Notes: generated by a model from the letters alone, not told the origin. Counted from the stretch's first letter, positions 36,501 to 47,850 are shown. The stretch: 64,000 bases of DNA from Closterium sp. Naga37s-1 (GCA_947471745.1 CANJKZ010000010.1:3955501-4019500); one strand, 5' to 3'. Made by a program: numbers and translations.

Positions 36501-36856
36501 GACCCCATTCGCCCGAGGGCGAGCCGTCCGTCTGAACGCGTCACAACAGCCGTTCCCACCTGAGACAAATTTTGAAAGTGGGGGGTATGAACGCGCGCGA
36601 GGTGTTAAGGAAGAAAAAGCGGAGGATAATCAGAAAAATGTCGAGAAAACAAAATGCAGGAAAATGATAAGAAAACAGACCTCACGATTAAGCTAGGAAC
36701 CTACATTGTTGCCAGAACGATGGATGCTGAGATATTACGCTCAAAACGAGCCATGGATCCCGAAGTTTACTACCCTAGCGCATGCCGTACCTTGATCACG
36801 ATCCGACGAGCGCCTTTCAGCGCCAGGCGCGCGGCAGCCTCGCCTGGCGACGACAT
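27523..36856 (-). CDS. P5CS: Delta-1-pyrroline-5-carboxylate synthetase, copy B, 14 exons
   Basis: Bifunctional enzyme: an N-terminal glutamate 5-kinase (ATP) feeds a C-terminal gamma-glutamyl phosphate reductase (NADPH) to make glutamate semialdehyde for proline. Exons: 36856-36791, 36559-36488, 36184-35954, 35315-35165, 33544-33376, 32718-32463, 31451-31287, 30885-30808, 30462-30373, 30084-29998, 29661-29374, 28846-28771, 28254-27968, 27675-27523. Sum 2169 bp, 722 residues, TAG stop, all phases consistent. Kinase marks: [45 protein letters not shown]. Reductase marks: [40 protein letters not shown], and catalytic Cys548 in DYPAACNAM. Nearly every intron carries partial exon copies, yet one complete copy of each exon survives, so I call it a gene, not a pseudogene. 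It is head-to-head with copy A. Confidence 0.9.
27795..28595 (-). repeat. P5CS: Edge fragments of P5CS-B exon 13 (two 5', two 3')
   Basis: 5' fragments start near 28583 and 28438 (GIVL.AG..., then [10 protein letters not shown]) and break off in or near VEIVPD. 3' fragments near 27905-27868 and 27812-27798 carry [12 protein letters not shown], or its tail, plus GTGAG. The complete exon is 28254-27968. Confidence 0.9.
29015..29805 (-). repeat. P5CS: Edge fragments of P5CS-B exon 11 (one 5', two 3')
   Basis: The 5' fragment at 29803-29715 reads [11 protein letters not shown]...DISDLLKL and stops matching there. 3' fragments at about 29215-29113 ([14 protein letters not shown]...NAM plus GTGAGA) and 29080-29015 ([19 protein letters not shown]) follow the complete exon 29661-29374. 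Confidence 0.9.
30320..30560 (-). repeat. P5CS: Edge fragments of P5CS-B exon 9
   Basis: A short 5' copy (LAEGLN after a CAG) lies at about 30551-30534, directly beside a seam palindrome variant (TTGAGTCGATTCA at 30517). A 3' copy (ATGCCGCAG plus GTGAGAG) is near 30348-30325. The complete exon is 30462-30373. Confidence 0.75.
31140..31985 (-). repeat. P5CS: Edge fragments of P5CS-B exon 7 (four 5', one 3')
   Basis: 5' fragments reading AL.(T/P)[19 protein letters not shown] start near 31980, 31881, 31756 and 31613. Each ends at a different point and is followed by G-rich intron sequence. A decayed 3' fragment ([12 protein letters not shown], frame lost) lies at 31200-31145. The complete exon is 31451-31287. 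Confidence 0.9.
32043..32880 (-). repeat. P5CS: Edge fragments of P5CS-B exon 6 (one 5', two 3')
   Basis: 5' fragment at about 32880-32765: [19 protein letters not shown]..., ending after VPTVIAGG. 3' fragments at about 32385-32215 ([20 protein letters not shown]... to RKLQ plus GTGAGG) and 32170-32045. The complete exon is 32718-32463. Confidence 0.9.
32885..34404 (-). repeat. P5CS: Edge fragments of P5CS-B exon 5 (five 5', three 3')
   Basis: 5' fragments ([13 protein letters not shown]...[11 protein letters not shown]) start near 34402, 34229, 34060, 33888 and 33717. Each begins with an acceptor, keeps about 105 bp of exon and then falls into intron sequence. The complete exon is 33544-33376. 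3' fragments ([20 protein letters not shown] plus a GT donor) lie near 33290-33210 and 33115-33035. A third, near 32935, is cut short and joined directly to the exon 6 fragment. Confidence 0.92.
34545..35771 (-). repeat. P5CS: Edge fragments of P5CS-B exon 4 (three 5', four 3')
   Basis: 5' fragments with [16 protein letters not shown] start near 35770 (4-base insertion, frame lost), 35604 and 35463. The complete exon is 35315-35165. 3' fragments with [15 protein letters not shown]...G plus GTGAG lie near 35070-34985, 34925-34848, 34790-34725 and 34630-34548, at increasing divergence (for example [12 protein letters not shown]). Confidence 0.92.
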
Positions 36857-38527
36857 CCCTCTGAGCGTGAATAACTGAGAGACTTGTTCGTAAAACACTA
36901 GCCTAGAGGATCAGAGAGCCCTGACGAGATGATCACAGCTTTGAGACGACTGGCACAAGCAAAACGCTCTAGCCCTGCAAAACGGTCGGGCCAAGCAAAA
37001 TACTCGAGGCTCAAAATCAGGATGGAAGAGAGGTGAAAATGGTGGCGATCGGCCCCACTAAAATCGCCGAACCCCAAGGTTTCCTGCAAAACGGGAGCGA
37101 CTTTGGAGGCGACTATGCCCTATTGGCAGCCGAAAGCTGAGACAGGAATACACATGATGCCCAACCACTGCGCGCGAATCTGCCTTGTACATTTCAGAAA
37201 CTCTGCACCCGTGTTTTTTTTCCCACTCAGTTGCACCCAGGTTATAGGCACGCGGATCAACTTGCATTTGGGCGAGAAAACGCCAAAGTATGAATCTTAG
37301 GCGCAAAACAAACCATGCTGACCCGGTAGGTTCTTGTTTCTTGGCCAGAAACAAGCATAAACCCAAAACCCTGAACTGACAAAAACACAGGCCCACCAGC
37401 ACTGTTTTGGAAAAAACAAACGAGTTACAACCTGTGTTTTTTAGAAGCACCTCAACACCCTGGCGAAATGGAACGAACTGGGCGAAATGCCTAAAACGTT
37501 TATAAGCCCAGAGCACAACCAAAGTAGGGGGGACTAAAACGGGCATCAGGTGTAGTATGAACCGCACACGCTAATGAAGGCTTCTTTTGCCTCACTCAAG
37601 CCGCTCTGATTCGTCAATCAATAATCGGGTGCCTCACCTGATTGGAGGCTGTCGTTCAACCAATCAACACCACCACCTTCCATCGCTCGGCGATACTGTA
37701 TACACAACATAGAAATGCGTGTACGTATAATTCGTAAATAGCTGTATTTTGTGTCGAAGCATTCTGTACAGGGCAGCTCCCATTTCTGAAGGCGGGAAAT
37801 CAGACGACCACGCTGACGTCAACTTTCGTAGCTGGATCCTACGTGGAACGTCACTTGGATAACGAGAATTCTAATTGGCACACATGTACAAACATTGTTT
37901 TTCAAGCACCTGGAAAGTTGCAGATGCCAGGCCGTCAACGGTGCGCTGGCAAACATGGAATATCCACCCAGCCAGTCAAGCCTGTCACATCCACAAGAAC
38001 CACACTAAAACCTACAGAATCGTCTATGACCATTTAACAACCTACAGCACCGCAAGATTCCTTCCGAAACCACCGACCGTCAACCAACCTACTACACCCA
38101 CCCAGATGCACACCAGTGCCCCCATTGTGCGGGACTTTGTTCACCCTGCAATCCCAGGAGCCGGGGAGATCTCTAGGAGTATCTCGAAAAGACCGTTGGA
38201 AATACCGTTGGAAATACCGTTGAACGGTATCTCAGGCCATACCGTCGGGCAAGCTGCAGGCCATACCATACAGGCCCAGAATTTTCCACCCCCCAGTCCC
38301 ACCCATCCTATATCTGTCCTCTGCCTCTGCATTCCTGTTACATGCTGCCTGTTTGCCTCATCCTAGTCAGTGTCACTCCATTAGCCTAACTCAGCAGTCG
38401 TTCTGTGGCTAGCTTAGAGTTAACTGTCCAAGGTCTTTGCCGTCAGGCTCTAAGCTTTCTTTGCAGTTCGACGCTGCGGGAAAACTCGCAAAACCGAATT
38501 TTAACAGTATCTACATTGTGAATTATC
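36857..38527. promoter_or_regulatory. Shared divergent promoter region of the two P5CS genes
   Basis: The only sequence between the two start codons (1.67 kb). At 37814-37821 is the palindrome TGACGTCA, at 37841-37846 ACGTGG, and at about 37848-37854 ACGTCAC: three ACGT-core (bZIP-type) sites within 41 bp. ACGT-core elements (ABRE) drive osmotic induction of P5CS in land plants; use here is inference. A 12-bp direct repeat (ACCGTTGGAAAT) lies near 38193-38225. No other gene is seen. Confidence 0.5.
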
Positions 38528-41500
38528 ATGTCTTCTCCTGGTGAAGCGGCTGCTCGGCACGCGCTTAAGAACGCTCGACGCGTCGTCATCAAGGTGGCCA
38601 TTCGTCACTTACCGCTACTACGCATTTCCTTAACTGCCTTCATTCTACTGTCAATGTGCACTAAAGACTTTTTTTTATGTCTCGTTTCTTCACAGACCAC
38701 TGTTGATCCGCATTTTATGTCTCTCTTCTGTTGCTTCCTCCTTGACTCTCAGCTTGGCACGGCCGTCGTCACCCGTCCGGATGGCCATCTTGCAGTTGGC
38801 CGGCTCGGGTGTCTCTGCGAGGAGGTGCGTAAGTAACACAAAAATAAAACCGCATGTGTCTGGAGATAGGTAAAACACTAGCACTTTTTCTGTTTGCCTC
38901 CGCCATTGCCAACAATTTTGCCTGTGGACGCTCAAACCGTTTCTTTATGGCTCATTTTTTTATATTAGAAAATAATAATAACAATAATCCTTTCCCGTAG
39001 CTTCAGGCTCGCCTGTCCGAGTGCCGCAAGGTCATCGTTGTCACCAGCGGATCCTTCTTCATGTCTTTTCTCCTGGGAAGACCCGTCATTTGCCTCGTAA
39101 ATGCTCAATTCATTTCCTTCTTTGTTTACGCTTACAGGTTGAGGCTCTTGTATCCGAGGGTCGCCAGGTGATTATCGTCACCAGCGGGTCCGTCGGCGTG
39201 GGCCGGCAGAAGCTTCGCTTCCAGGGCTTCATGCGGACGAGCTTCAAGGACCTTCAGAAGCCGCAGGCGGAGCTCGAAGGCAAGCCCTGCGCGGCTATTG
39301 GCCAGGGCGAGCTGACGTCACTGTACGAGTCGCTGTTCCATCAGGTTGACGTCGGCTGCGCTCAGCTGCTGGTAACCGAACGGGAGTTCGCGGACCTGGA
39401 ATTTCGCGATCAGCTTCGTAGCACCGTGAATTCGCTCCTGGACCATCGCGTAGTCCCCATATTTAACGAGAACGATGCAATTTCCACGCGACACGTGCCG
39501 TACAAGGATGCGTCGGGAATCTTCTGGGATAACGACTCTCTTGCGGCGCTCCTATCTCTCGAACTCGAAGCCGACGCTTTGATTCTCCTCTCTGACATCG
39601 ACGGCCTCTACACTGGACCTCCGTCCGACCCCGACTCAGTGCTCATCAACACATACGTGAAAGATTCTCAGGACGAGATCAAATTCGGCGAGAAATCGCG
39701 CGTCGGACGAGGCGGGATGACCGCAAAGGTGGACGCGGCTTTGAAAGCGGCGATGGGGGGAGTGACGACGGTGATCGCGAGCGGGCTGACGAATGACGGC
39801 GTGCTGCGGGTGCTGCGAGGCGAGCTGGTGGGCACGCTGTTCCACAAAGACGCGCATCTGTGGGCTGTTGGCAAGTCGGGGAAAAGCGCTGCCCGCGACA
39901 TGGCTGTTGCTGCGCGTGACGCGAGCAGGAAGCTGCAGGTATGCTGCCAGAGTAGGAATCTTTTCTGTGATTCGGTGTCCCAATTCTGGTATCGTAGGCG
40001 TGGTGACAGGGGAGTCCTTCTTTCGTTCTAAAGTTCGATTGCGGTATGGCTATGGTAGTTTTTATGCCATCTGACTGGTGGTACAATCAGTGCACAGGAA
40101 GTATCCAACTAGGTTGGTGTGTAGGGTATATGTAGGCAAAATGCTGCCTGGCCGAGAAGTCGTCTGCAGCGTGCTAGAACGCTAAATTATGGCTTGCTGT
40201 TACATTGCTCCCTGTGCCATGGATTTACCCGCGATGCAGGCTCTGTCGCAGGAGAAGAGGAAGGAGATCTTGCTGAATGTGGCTGACGCGCTGGTGAAGC
40301 GGGAGGAGGAGATCATCGAGCAGAACAACCACGACGTGCGGTTCGCAGAAATCCATCGCGTTGCCCCTGCTCTCATCCAACGGCTGAAACTCAAACCTGG
40401 CCGGGTACGTGAAATTCAAATATGAAGGCATCATCGTCGCGAAGTGTAGTACAGTGGGAATAGCAGGGAGTGGCGGAGCATCAGGGCCCAGGATGTTGGC
40501 AATTTATTGAAGGTAAAGCTTCGGCTTAGATTCTGTCGCTGAATATAATTGATACGAGAACGTAGTCAGCATACACGAACGCAAAGAGCTGATACGGATC
40601 TGAGTTTTCTTTTATCGAGGAATGCGTAGTGCAGAGGTGCATACACAACTCTTGGAAGCTAGCCTTCCGCCTATCTCCTGGTGCATGTTCTCGTAGTACA
40701 TCGAGTGTGGCTGGGTGATGGAGCTGCCCGCCTTGTACCCCCTTTTTCCCCCTCCCATTAAAGGGCATTTATATAAAAACCATGTGCTGAACATCCCTTT
40801 CCGGCTCTCCCTCGCCTGTTTTTCCTCCCTCCAACTTTTCCCCCGCTTCCAGTTTCCCCTCTCTCCCAGCTAACTTCCCCTCCCCCCAATTTACCATCCC
40901 TCTAGATTCCCCTCCTCCGTCCCCAACCCCCTCTTTCCGCTACATTGTACCTCAGCAATCGGCGAAAGGCATCTGAGTCATTTCTTATATCAACGACTCT
41001 CTTTGCTGCATGCCTCTTCCCCAAACCACATCCCACCAACCTTCCCCCCCTTTCCCATCCCTCCCCTCCCACACTCTCTCCACTATCCACTCCCTCCCCG
41101 CCTTCCCCAACTGCCATCGTTTTCTTATTCCCTGACGTTGATCAACTGGCGGAGGGCGTTCAAGCAATCGCTTCAATTCAAAAATCTCCCTGCATTTCTC
41201 GTTCTCACCCGCTCTCTTCCCCTTCCTCACTCTCGCTATCCCCTCGCTCTCCGTCCCCCAACCACTGCAGATAAATCAGCTGGCGGAGGGCATTCGTGCC
41301 ATTGCGGAGATGCCGGACCCGATAGCAGAGACGCTGGCATGCACAGAGGTGTGTAGGCGGGAGGGTGAGTGGAGGGAGGGAAGGATGGGGTTTGCGGGAA
41401 CGGTTACAGGACAGGTCACAGGGTAGGTAAATCATGTGACGCATGCAGGCAGAAATGAGGAATACTGGTAAGTGCACGAACCACCCTAAGCTCTGGGGTG

Positions 41501-44500
41501 ACCATCTATTGCAAAAAACGTTACATGCACGCAGGTAATAGATTGGAAAGGAGATATGAAAGTCCACAGAAACTCTCAGACCATCCCCACAAATTTGCCG
41601 AACTCATCACGAACACCCTTGCCTTCAGCTGCTTCCCTTCCCTTCAGTTGCCAACCTCCCCTCGCTTCTCACAGCTCTGTCACCCTTCCCACACGTCTGT
41701 CACCCTTCCCACACATCTGTCACCCTTCCCACACATCTGTCACCCTTCCCACACATCTGTCACCCTTCCCACACATCTGTCACCCGTCCCACACATCCGC
41801 CACCCTCCTCACGAATCTCCCTTTGCTTCTGACCAGGTGGCCGAGGGCTTGGTGCTGGAGAAGCAGCGATGGCCGCTGAGAGTGACTTCTGACCTCTCAC
41901 CAAGTCAACTTCACCACCTTCCCACAAATCTGCCACCCGATTCGCTTTTGTCCCTTTCTTTCTGACCAGGTGGCGGAGGGCTTGGTGCTGGAGAAGCAGC
42001 GGTGGCCGCTGGGGGTGCTGCTGGTGATATTTGAATCGCGGCCGGACGCCATGCCGCAGGTGAGAGGGGTGACGTCATGTCGTGTACCATACCCCATGCC
42101 ACGCACCATACCCCATGCCACGCACCATACCCCATGCCACGCACCATATCCCATGCCACGCACCCTAACCCATGCCACGCGCCATACCCCATGCCACGCG
42201 CCATACCCCATGCCACGCGCCATACCCCATGCCACGCACCATATCCCATGCCACGCACCATAACCCATGCCACGCACCATAACCCATGCCACGCACCATA
42301 ACCCATGCCACGCGCCATACCCCATGCCACGCGCCATACCCCATGCCACGCGCCATACCCCATGCCACGCGCCATACCCCATGCCACGCGCCATACCCCA
42401 TGCCACGCACCATACCCCATGCCTTGCACCGTCATAACCCATGCCACCTACCATAACCCATGCCGCGTACCAGACTGCATGCCACATAATATAACCCATG
42501 CCACGCACCATAACCCATGCCACGCGCCATACCCCATGCCACGCACCATGCCATGTTCCATACCCCATGTATGAACCTCAAACCTGGCACCCTATGAGCA
42601 TGCTTCATCACCCAAACTCGAGTCATGGACCCTGGGCCATGGCTTCTTTTTGTGAGCCATGCCCATGAGCCATGTCACTGTTACTTCGCCCGACTGAACC
42701 ATCCAACTTGGAGAAAAATAGAAAACTCCACATGCGAAATGGTTTCTCTCGTCACATGCTTGCCTGATTTTCTTATCCTCTCCCTCGTCTCTCCCACCAC
42801 CCACCCCATCCCTGGGCTGGGCGGTGCAGATTGCAGCGCTGGCGATTCGCAGCGGCAACGGGCTGCTGCTCAAGGGAGGCAAGGAGGCACTCAACTCCAA
42901 CCGCATCATCCACGAGGTAAGCTCCGTTGTGGTAACCAGTGCAAGTGGTAACCACAAGGTAATCATAAGGTAACCACAGGTGAGTGATAACCATCATGAG
43001 ATAAGCATGAAGATAACATTGATTGATGCAAGCTCCATTAGTTAGCCACCGTGGAGTAACTGGTTAATGGTGTATGCAAAACCTCATATCCATGCAGACG
43101 TAAAGTTGGGGAACCTCTAAAGCCACCTTCCCCCTTCCCACCTCCCCCAGGTGATTGCGTCCGCCCTGCCAGCCGAGGTGGGCCCAGCACTGATTGGCCT
43201 CGTCACTTCACGTGACGACATCTCGGATCTGCTGAAGCTGGACGACGTGATCGACCTGGTGATTCCGCGCGGCAGCAACGCGCTGGTGAATCATATCAAA
43301 TCGCACACCAAGATTGCGGTGCTGGGCCATGCGGACGGCGTGTGCCACGTGTACGTGGACAAGGCAGCCAACCTCAAGATGGCCAAGCGGATCATATTGG
43401 ATGCCAAGATGGACTATCCCGCTGCCTGCAATGCCATGGTGAGATGATGCTTTACTGCTGTGGGATGGAGCATTTATGTACTGCCATGGTATGACATCTA
43501 TGTGCTGATTCTCCACTTCATGCAATGCACCGCATGCCATTTGCTAAGTGCAATTTGCTGTGGAATTGTGAAATACGCGGTGTGGAATGTGAAATGTGCA
43601 ATGTTAAATGCATGGTGTGCAATAAGCAGGAAACGCTGCTCATCCATGAAGACCTGGCGAGATCAGGAGCAGCAGCAGACATCATCAAGGAGCTCAAGGA
43701 GAACGGTAAGCTCCTTCTGGCTACGAAAGTAGCTTCTGGCATCCGTACCTCACGATCGCATCCTTTCCTTTCCTTTCCTCCATGAGCTCTTCCTCATTTC
43801 CCTCTTGTACCTCATTCTTTTTCTAAATTGCACCTTCTCATCCCTTTTCCATCCACACAATGTCATTGCTTTCGCAAGGCATCTCATTACAATCGTTTAT
43901 ACTTACAGCGAACTTAATCTTGAGATTGGATTAATTTAATTTTCTTACATTCGATGTATTTTGCGCCTGTTCCATGCATGCAGGCATAGCGCTGTATGGA
44001 GGCAAAGGGGCAGCTGGACCCTTCCATCTGCCTCCGGCAGCGAATCTGCATCACGAGTACGGGTCGCTGGAATGTACGGTGGAGATCGTGCCGGACATTG
44101 ACGCGGCCATCCACCACATCCACACGCACGGCAGCGCGCACACCGACGCCATCGTCACCGAGGACCAGGAAGCCGCTAAGAAGTTTCTGGCGTCGGTGGA
44201 CAGTGCGGTCGTGGTGCACAACGCCAGCACTCGCTTCTCCGACGGCTTCCGCTTCGGGCTCGGCGCCGAGGTGAGTCGGGGGGAGGCTTTCTGGGTGATA
44301 GTAGGCGATTTGGGCAACAGAGGACGATATGAGAGGCTTCTCCGACGGCTTCCGCTTCAGGCTCGGCGACGAGGTGAGTCGGTTAGAAGAGAGAAAGAGT
44401 AGATGTGGCCGCATGATCAACGGCTTTCATGATGGGCTTGGCGAGGGCAGAGGAGGGAGGAGGGGAGGGAGGGAGGGAGGGCACCAACGGGATCAGTTTT

Positions 44501-44966
44501 GGGACGCTGCTTCTCCCACACCCTTCTGCTGAGGTGAATTAGAGGGGTGGACAATGGATGAGGATAGGGGGATGGGCTCAATGTATTGGTGGGCTGAACA
44601 GTGGGAGCTGCACTTGGGACGCTGAGATAAGAAGCAGCTTTGTTGCAAGGAGTTGTTCACATCCAAGAAAGCCGCATCTGTTTGAATTTTCCATGCGATG
44701 CTTGGATGGTGGAAATATATTTTTACATGTGGAGCTAATTTCTCCTCACGCATTCATTTGCTCATATCGCGCTTCTATGTGGTTTGCAGGTGGGCATCAG
44801 CACGAGCCGCATCCATGCGAGAGGGCCTGTCGGGGTTGAGGGCCTCCTCACAACACGCTGGTTGCTGAGAGGGGCTGGACAGGTGGTCAACAAGGACAAG
44901 GACGTCACCTACACCCATAAAGCACTTCCGGTGACTAAGGATGGTGTGGTATCTAACGGGAATTAA
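38528..44966 (+). CDS. P5CS: Delta-1-pyrroline-5-carboxylate synthetase, copy A, 11 exons
   Basis: Same bifunctional proline-pathway enzyme as the neighbour on the other strand. Exons: 38528-38593, 38753-38824, 39138-39938, 40240-40404, 41271-41348, 41970-42059, 42830-42916, 43151-43438, 43630-43705, 43984-44270, 44790-44966. Sum 2187 bp, 728 residues, TAA stop; all junctions GT-AG with matching phase. Kinase motifs: [54 protein letters not shown]. Reductase motifs: [35 protein letters not shown], Cys546 in [24 protein letters not shown]. Length is normal for the family (about 717). Exon 3 (801 bp) equals exons 3-6 of copy B without their three introns. The reductase half is nearly identical to copy B, the kinase half is not. 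Confidence 0.96.
39001..39054 (+). repeat. P5CS: 5' fragment of P5CS-A exon 3
   Basis: After a GTAG acceptor it reads [18 protein letters not shown], aligning without gaps to the start of exon 3 ([18 protein letters not shown] at 39138) and in phase with exon 2. It then diverges and offers no obvious donor. Confidence 0.8.
41137..41880 (+). repeat. P5CS: 5' fragments of P5CS-A exons 5 and 6, and a 20-bp array
   Basis: 41140-41190 reads [14 protein letters not shown], a diverged start of exon 5 (41271). 41838-41880 reads [14 protein letters not shown], then breaks off; the complete exon 6 starts at 41970. Between them, about 41688-41800 is a 20-bp tandem repeat (CACCCTTCCCACACATCTGT), about six units. 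Confidence 0.85.
42080..42560 (+). repeat. 19-bp minisatellite in P5CS-A intron 6
   Basis: About 25 tandem units of CATACCCCATGCCACGCAC with small variants, starting shortly after the exon 6 donor. It produces spurious Trp/Gly/Met- and His/Pro-rich frames on both strands. Confidence 0.95.
44330..44535 (+). repeat. P5CS: 3' fragments of P5CS-A exon 10
   Basis: 44335-44372 reads [13 protein letters not shown] plus GTGAGT, a mutated copy of the exon 10 end (GFRFGLGAE plus GTGAGT at 44271). A more decayed trace (GFHDGLGEG) is at 44421-44448. Both are downstream of the complete exon. Confidence 0.8.
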
Positions 44967-45973
44967 GATGAGCAAAACTTCAGGAGGTCATTGAGCACCA
45001 GATGCGATGGACAACTCTTTAACCATTTGAGTTCTCTGTATGGGAGACTGAATGTGCGTCTCATGTGGTGGTGAGAATGAGAACATGTATGCTTATTTTA
45101 TTGAAGCAACTTTCTTTGTTGAAGTGTACGCGATTTTGTCGGGAGTTCGCGAGTTACAACTGGCGACTAATCAGCACCGATGCACCACAGGGATTGTCGA
45201 TGTCCACAAATTTCAGTGCATTGTTCTTCACCACTGATTCACTCGAACTCCAACACAGCGGGTGTTATTTTCCCGCCATTTTTTCTGGTGTCAGGCTCGC
45301 CTCGCCACTACTACCACAACCATTCATGAGGGGGGGCTGTCCCTAGCGCAATTCACTTCCAACGGTTCAGTCCAGCGCAGGAAGGTTGAAAACGTTAAAC
45401 TGCAGAAATCTTCCGGACCGTGATTACCCTTTTGCACCGTCCAAAACGACCAGTGCATGAATGAGTACCCCCAAAGGACCTGTGCTCCAGACTGGACCAG
45501 TTCTCTAGAGACGGTATTACCATCGACTAATCCCGTAGGCTGTTGAGGAAAGGCTAGGAGACACGAGCTTTCTCCTCAGAGTTGAAAGACTAGGAGACTC
45601 GAGCTTTCTCTTCACAGCTGGTTCCGAGGGTCACATTGACTCATTACTTGTCGCGCAAACAGCCGTTAGATTATCATTCCTGATTTCCCCAATCACGTCG
45701 TGCAATCATTCCTGAACATACAAAGCCGGCGTTTTGAGCCCTGTTGATTCTTATTCCTCTAAAGATTCCCCGTTGAGACACGTTCCTAGCCCCGCATTCC
45801 GCTGTAGAGTTCCTATTCCTTCACATTCTCTATTTATCTCGGAAAGATCCTTCCTCTCTCACCCTCAATCCCTTCGTCCTTTTTATGCTGGAAGAACCTT
45901 CCGCTTACATAGACTCTCCGTGCTCTTTAGATATCGTTGAGTCCTGATTGGCCCGTCCTCTTTCGTTCAGGCG
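44967..45973. other. Intergenic, P5CS-A terminator side and hydrolase promoter
   Basis: No gene seen. A direct repeat of about 33 bp containing CTAGGAGAC.CGAGCTTTCTC lies at 45549-45617, a small tandem duplication. Confidence 0.55.
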
Positions 45974-46234
45974 ATGGCTCCGCGTCATCCCTCAATTTCT
46001 GACACGTCGCATCAAGCCACGTCACACCCTCCCAGACCTCTCTCCGCCACGTCACACGAGACCGTAACGGATCATGTCACCATACAGCATTCCACGTCCC
46101 GCAGTGCCACATCACACGAAACCTCTGCACACCATGACACGTGTCGGCATAAGAGCAGTCACAATCTGAAGGCCGACCAGCACCAATCAAAACATGCAAT
46201 GACTCACCCAAAACGAGGCAGTCACTCCCAATCC

Positions 46235-46267
<33 letters not shown>

Positions 46268-47850
46268 CCACACACTCACACTCACTCTCACCCTCACTCT
46301 CACTCTCACTCTCACCCTCACTCTCCCTACCACCCTCACCCTCACACTTCCTCTCGCCGGCTCACGCACTCCCTCTCTCATCCTACCAAACCAACCCGTC
46401 TGGCTCGGATAATCCGGCTCGTGCGCACAAGCACTGCGCAATGCCGCCATCTCATACGCCAAGCACCAGCAACAGCAGCATCTGGAGCCCAGCAGACAGC
46501 CAACCAGGCCAGAAAAGCAGCTCTTAAAGCCTCAGAAGCAGCAGGGGAAGCGGCGTGCTTTCTCTTCTTCCTCTGCCTGGACTTTCTTGATTTCTTTCTC
46601 TGCTACGTCTTCTGGTTCCTTGACCGCTTGGCTGGCGAAAACGCTCCACCCTGCTACTGCAACCGCAGGATCAGCAGCAGCAGCAGCAGCAATGCAGGCA
46701 CTATTCCAAGCACGATTCCTGGAAGCAGTAGCAGTGAAAGCTCCTATGCAGTCCTTTCTAATCGGTCCGGCCCAACCATTGCCGGATCCGTCTTCTCATC
46801 CGGAGCTATGCCGAGCCTGATTCCACCCAGCATCGCCCCGGACCTGTTCCACCGCAAATGGCGAGTTTCATTTGACTTGAGAGCGCTTCGAATGGCGAGA
46901 GTTGCCCTGCCGTTCTCCCTGGACTGGAGGACGAAGCGAGTTCTGCAGTGGTGCGGTGTGCAGCAGGTTGCGCAGGGTTGTGACACGCAGCAGCTTGTGC
47001 AGTTGAACGGGGCGAAGCAGAACAGGATGCAGGGCGAACAGCAAGAAGCGGAGGGGGAGGAGATAAGATATGAGGAAACGAGGCGTCGTTTGAGCAGTTG
47101 TGATTACTCTGGTGAAGAGAGAGTTGCAGATGTCTCTGGTGGCAATGCTGCTCTTGCTGGTGCTGCTGCTGCTGCTGCGGACATCGGTGCTGTCATTGGT
47201 GCTGACGGTTGCTGCAGCAGGGATTGTCATCCTCTCTGGACTCCCCCGGACGCATTGACGCATGGCTCCATTCGCCATCCGCACTTCTCCTTCCCTCACC
47301 ACCAGCACCACCAGCAGCCGCATCAGCAGCACGAACAGCAGCAGCAGCCGCACCAGCAGCAGCAGCAGCGACAACACCATTGCCATAACAGCGAAGCTGA
47401 ACGGCCGCAGCCCTCAAATCAGCGTGTGCCATCTGACCACGATCCTCTCCTCTCCCCCTGCCACGTGTCACCTGCTCATAGGACGTGCATGCATGATGTT
47501 GGTGGTAACCACTCTGAAGCTGTAGCAGGCCTTCGTGATGTTACAAACCCCATCACAGATGATGCAGCAGCAGGCTTGGACAGTCAAGTGACGAACGAAG
47601 GACAGGGAGCAGCAGGAGTAGCAGCGCAATCAGTAGCAATAGCAGCAACAGCTGCGCCAGTGGGCATTGCGGTTGGCTTTGGAAAGGTTGGGTCTAGTGC
47701 GGTTGGGTCCGGTGAAGCTACGTCCGGGAGGGTGGGAGGCAGATGGACGGACTGTTACTGCCAGGAGTGTGGTGATGCATATGAGAGGCAGGCGCTACAT
47801 TTCACCGTGGTGGGAGGGAGTGTGTTTGGGAAAGAGAACCCTGCACTTCT

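Noticed and set aside
27523-36856. P5CS-B as a shattered pseudogene
   Set aside because: It looks so at first because fragments are everywhere. However, one complete copy of each of 14 exons, with correct sites and phases, adds to a 722-residue open frame.
41897-42568. Trp/Gly/Met-rich frames in P5CS-A intron 6
   Set aside because: Products of the 19-bp minisatellite, inside an intron with proper GT-AG boundaries.
46077-46462. Arg/Val-rich minus-strand frames opposite the hydrolase N-terminus
   Set aside because: Antisense reading of the CACCCT repeat within a supported coding exon.
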